From positions 124,001-188,000 of the forward strand of contig NZ_JBGCCH010000015.1 in the NCBI RefSeq assembly GCF_041261205.1: a stretch of DNA of 64,000 nucleotides, read 5' to 3'. Positions 60,117-64,000 of this stretch are shown one piece after another; position 1 is the first letter of the stretch; every line of letters begins with the position of its first letter. The notes under the pieces were generated by a model, which had not been told where the DNA came from, ran no database searches, and was given only the letters and a program-made list of their open reading frames with translations. The translations under genes were made by a program, and so were the position numbers. Source of the stretch: Catenulispora sp. MAP5-51. Lineage in GTDB: Bacteria; Actinomycetota; Actinomycetes; Streptomycetales; Catenulisporaceae.

Positions 60117-60665
60117 GGGGGACACGGTAGTGGCTGGGTACGGCCGGTGCATGGTGGTGGGGTGGGGATTGTGGGCGGTGTCACCTGGGGTGGGGCGGCT
60201 GGGGCGGCGGCGACTTTGTGGGAGCGGCTTTCGGGAGCGGCTGCGGTCGGGGTTGGACTTCAAGAGCTTTTTACGGCTTCGCGCACGCTTTGCGGGATCC
60301 GCTGGTGGCGCGGTTCGGTGGAGCGACGCGAGCAGCGCTGGCGGCCGGCGGTCGTGGCTGGGCAAGGGTGCGCGCCGGTCTGAGTCACTGCGCACGCGTT
60401 TGGTCTGGCGGGCGTCTGCCGCGTTTGGTGGGTGCCTAAGATCAAAGGCAGGTGCCTCCGGCGGGTGCTCTACAGCGGGGGGCGCCCCCTGCGGACCTCC
60501 TGCAACCGGCGGCCCGCGACTGTTCGGCTTTGTTTTCGTGCGTGGGCGCGTTGCGTTGTTCGGTGGCGGTGCTGCTTGTGGTCGCCAGTGTTCCGGGTCC
60601 CCCGAACACAACCCCCTCTGTGGGGTGCGTGCCGCACTCCGGCTGCGCGGCGCGCGGGTCGCCGC
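60117..60665. other. 549-bp gene-free region with several inverted repeats
   Basis: No convincing gene is seen on either strand; the open frames have poor codon bias and no domain. The plus strand is markedly G/T-rich. It contains TGCCT-n8-AGGCA (60433-60450), a near-perfect 18-base palindrome (60475-60492), and GTGTTC-GGG type hairpin (60588-60609, one mismatch). These may be terminators for the DUF2550 gene or parts of a non-coding RNA. No tRNA or known RNA family is recognised. Confidence 0.45.
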
Positions 60666-61112
60666 TCAGCTCACCCGCGAGATGTCCCAGCCGGGGGGTG
60701 CCGCCTCCACCCAGGTCAGGAAGGCCATCATCGACTCCGTCGACATCGCCAGCTCCACTACGCGGCCGGCGGCTGAGCACTCCAGGACTGCCCAGCCGGG
60801 GAGCAGGGTGCGGGTTTCCTCGCCGGCGGCGTCGCGGCGGGCCACGACGTCGAACCCCCGGCGAGCCAGGCTCGTGCGGGGGCGCGGGGAGTAGCTGAAG
60901 ACGCGGTAGAGGTCCACCGTCTGGTCGCCGTAGCGGCCGACGGCGAAGGACCAGCCGGAGGCGTCGCCGGGGGTGGGGAGGGGGCCGAAGCGGACTGCGC
61001 AGTCGAAGGCTCCGCCGCCGCGGCGGATCAGGTGGCGGCGCATCGGGATGAATGCCACCGACAGACAGAGCACCACAAAGCAGACGGCCAGGACCTCGAC
61101 AGCGCTGAGCAT
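60666..61112 (-). CDS. DUF2550-family membrane-anchored protein
   Basis: The 148-residue protein has one N-terminal membrane helix (LSAVEVLAVCFVVLCLSVAFI) followed by PMRRHLIRRGGGAFDCAVRF and a soluble beta-rich domain ending in LTWVEAAPPGW. DUF2550 proteins are conserved in actinobacteria immediately downstream of atpC, exactly as here (56-base gap), but have no known function. It is probably the last gene of the ATP synthase transcript. Confidence 0.9.
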   Translation of the reverse strand: MLSAVEVLAVCFVVLCLSVAFIPMRRHLIRRGGGAFDCAVRFGPLPTPGDASGWSFAVGRYGDQTVDLYRVFSYSPRPRTSLARRGFDVVARRDAAGEETRTLLPGWAVLECSAAGRVVELAMSTESMMAFLTWVEAAPPGWDISRVS

Positions 61113-61168
61113 TTACGAAAGCTCCTCACCGTCGGGTCCTGGCCGCATCTACGTGTACCTCAGGGCCC

Positions 61169-63964
<2,796 letters not shown>

Positions 63965-64000
63965 ATCAGTTCACCCCTTCCCACGCTCGAGAGCTGGTGT

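Noticed and set aside
59517-60611. N-terminal extension of the adenosyltransferase to 364 residues
   Set aside because: The extension is Pro/Arg-rich and unlike the family; the conserved start is the ATG at 60116.

Overview
The window comes from a very high-GC actinobacterium, most likely a filamentous (mycelial) actinomycete of the Streptomyces/Catenulispora type. Indicators are the adjacent long coiled-coil cytoskeletal genes scy and filP, nucS-type mismatch repair, a DUF2550 gene next to the ATP synthase operon, GTG/TTG starts, short -10 boxes directly in front of leaderless start codons, and long spurious open frames on antisense strands. Species assignment is inference; no rRNA is present. 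I found no tRNA, rRNA, CRISPR array, insertion sequence or prophage.

Layout. 0-6.2 kb: a serine hydrolase and MFS pump (minus strand), a Phd/RelE toxin-antitoxin pair, a membrane-protein gene interrupted by an in-frame TAG, a MarR regulator and small membrane proteins. 6.2-15 kb: acyl-CoA and cobalamin-linked metabolism (thiolase-meaB-VOC operon, divergent epimerase, ccrA) around a polysaccharide deacetylase/glycosyltransferase pair, an orphan histidine kinase and an acetyltransferase. 15.3-20.3 kb: scy and filP. 20.4-30.5 kb: a SigE-type sigma factor with a putative membrane partner, an AI-2E-family permease, a DUF2087 protein, a hydrolase, two tandem ABC-2 exporter modules, a Ca2+/H+ antiporter and a methyltransferase. 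30.6-37.7 kb: a small Zn-site protein, a fused double 3-hydroxyacyl-CoA dehydrogenase, an LLM oxidoreductase, an SCO5389-type gene, a STAND regulator and an HTH-only LysR fragment. 37.7-49.3 kb: a secretome island with a Tat-exported DUF6528 protein, a 1216-residue FG-GAP/lectin protein and a divergent 2194-residue RHS protein. 49.4-57.8 kb: nucS, small genes, ethylmalonyl-CoA mutase, an MFS pump, a second acetyltransferase, 3-hydroxybutyryl-CoA dehydrogenase and a murA whose catalytic Cys is replaced by Asp. 57.9-64 kb: an unknown membrane protein, cobalamin adenosyltransferase, DUF2550 and atpC-atpD-atpG, with the operon running off the right edge.

How the genes work together. Thiolase, 3-hydroxybutyryl-CoA dehydrogenase, crotonyl-CoA carboxylase/reductase, epimerase and ethylmalonyl-CoA mutase are successive or near-successive steps of the ethylmalonyl-CoA pathway; MeaB and the adenosyltransferase support the B12 enzyme. 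They are scattered over about 50 kb, yet four of the promoter regions (thiolase/epimerase, ccrA, fused dehydrogenase, ecm) carry the same short palindrome, TTACYnnnnAGTA, which suggests one regulon. Other recurring features are short tandem repeats, three of which span the stop codon of a minus-strand gene, and a 30-bp G-quadruplex-capable element found in two intergenic regions.
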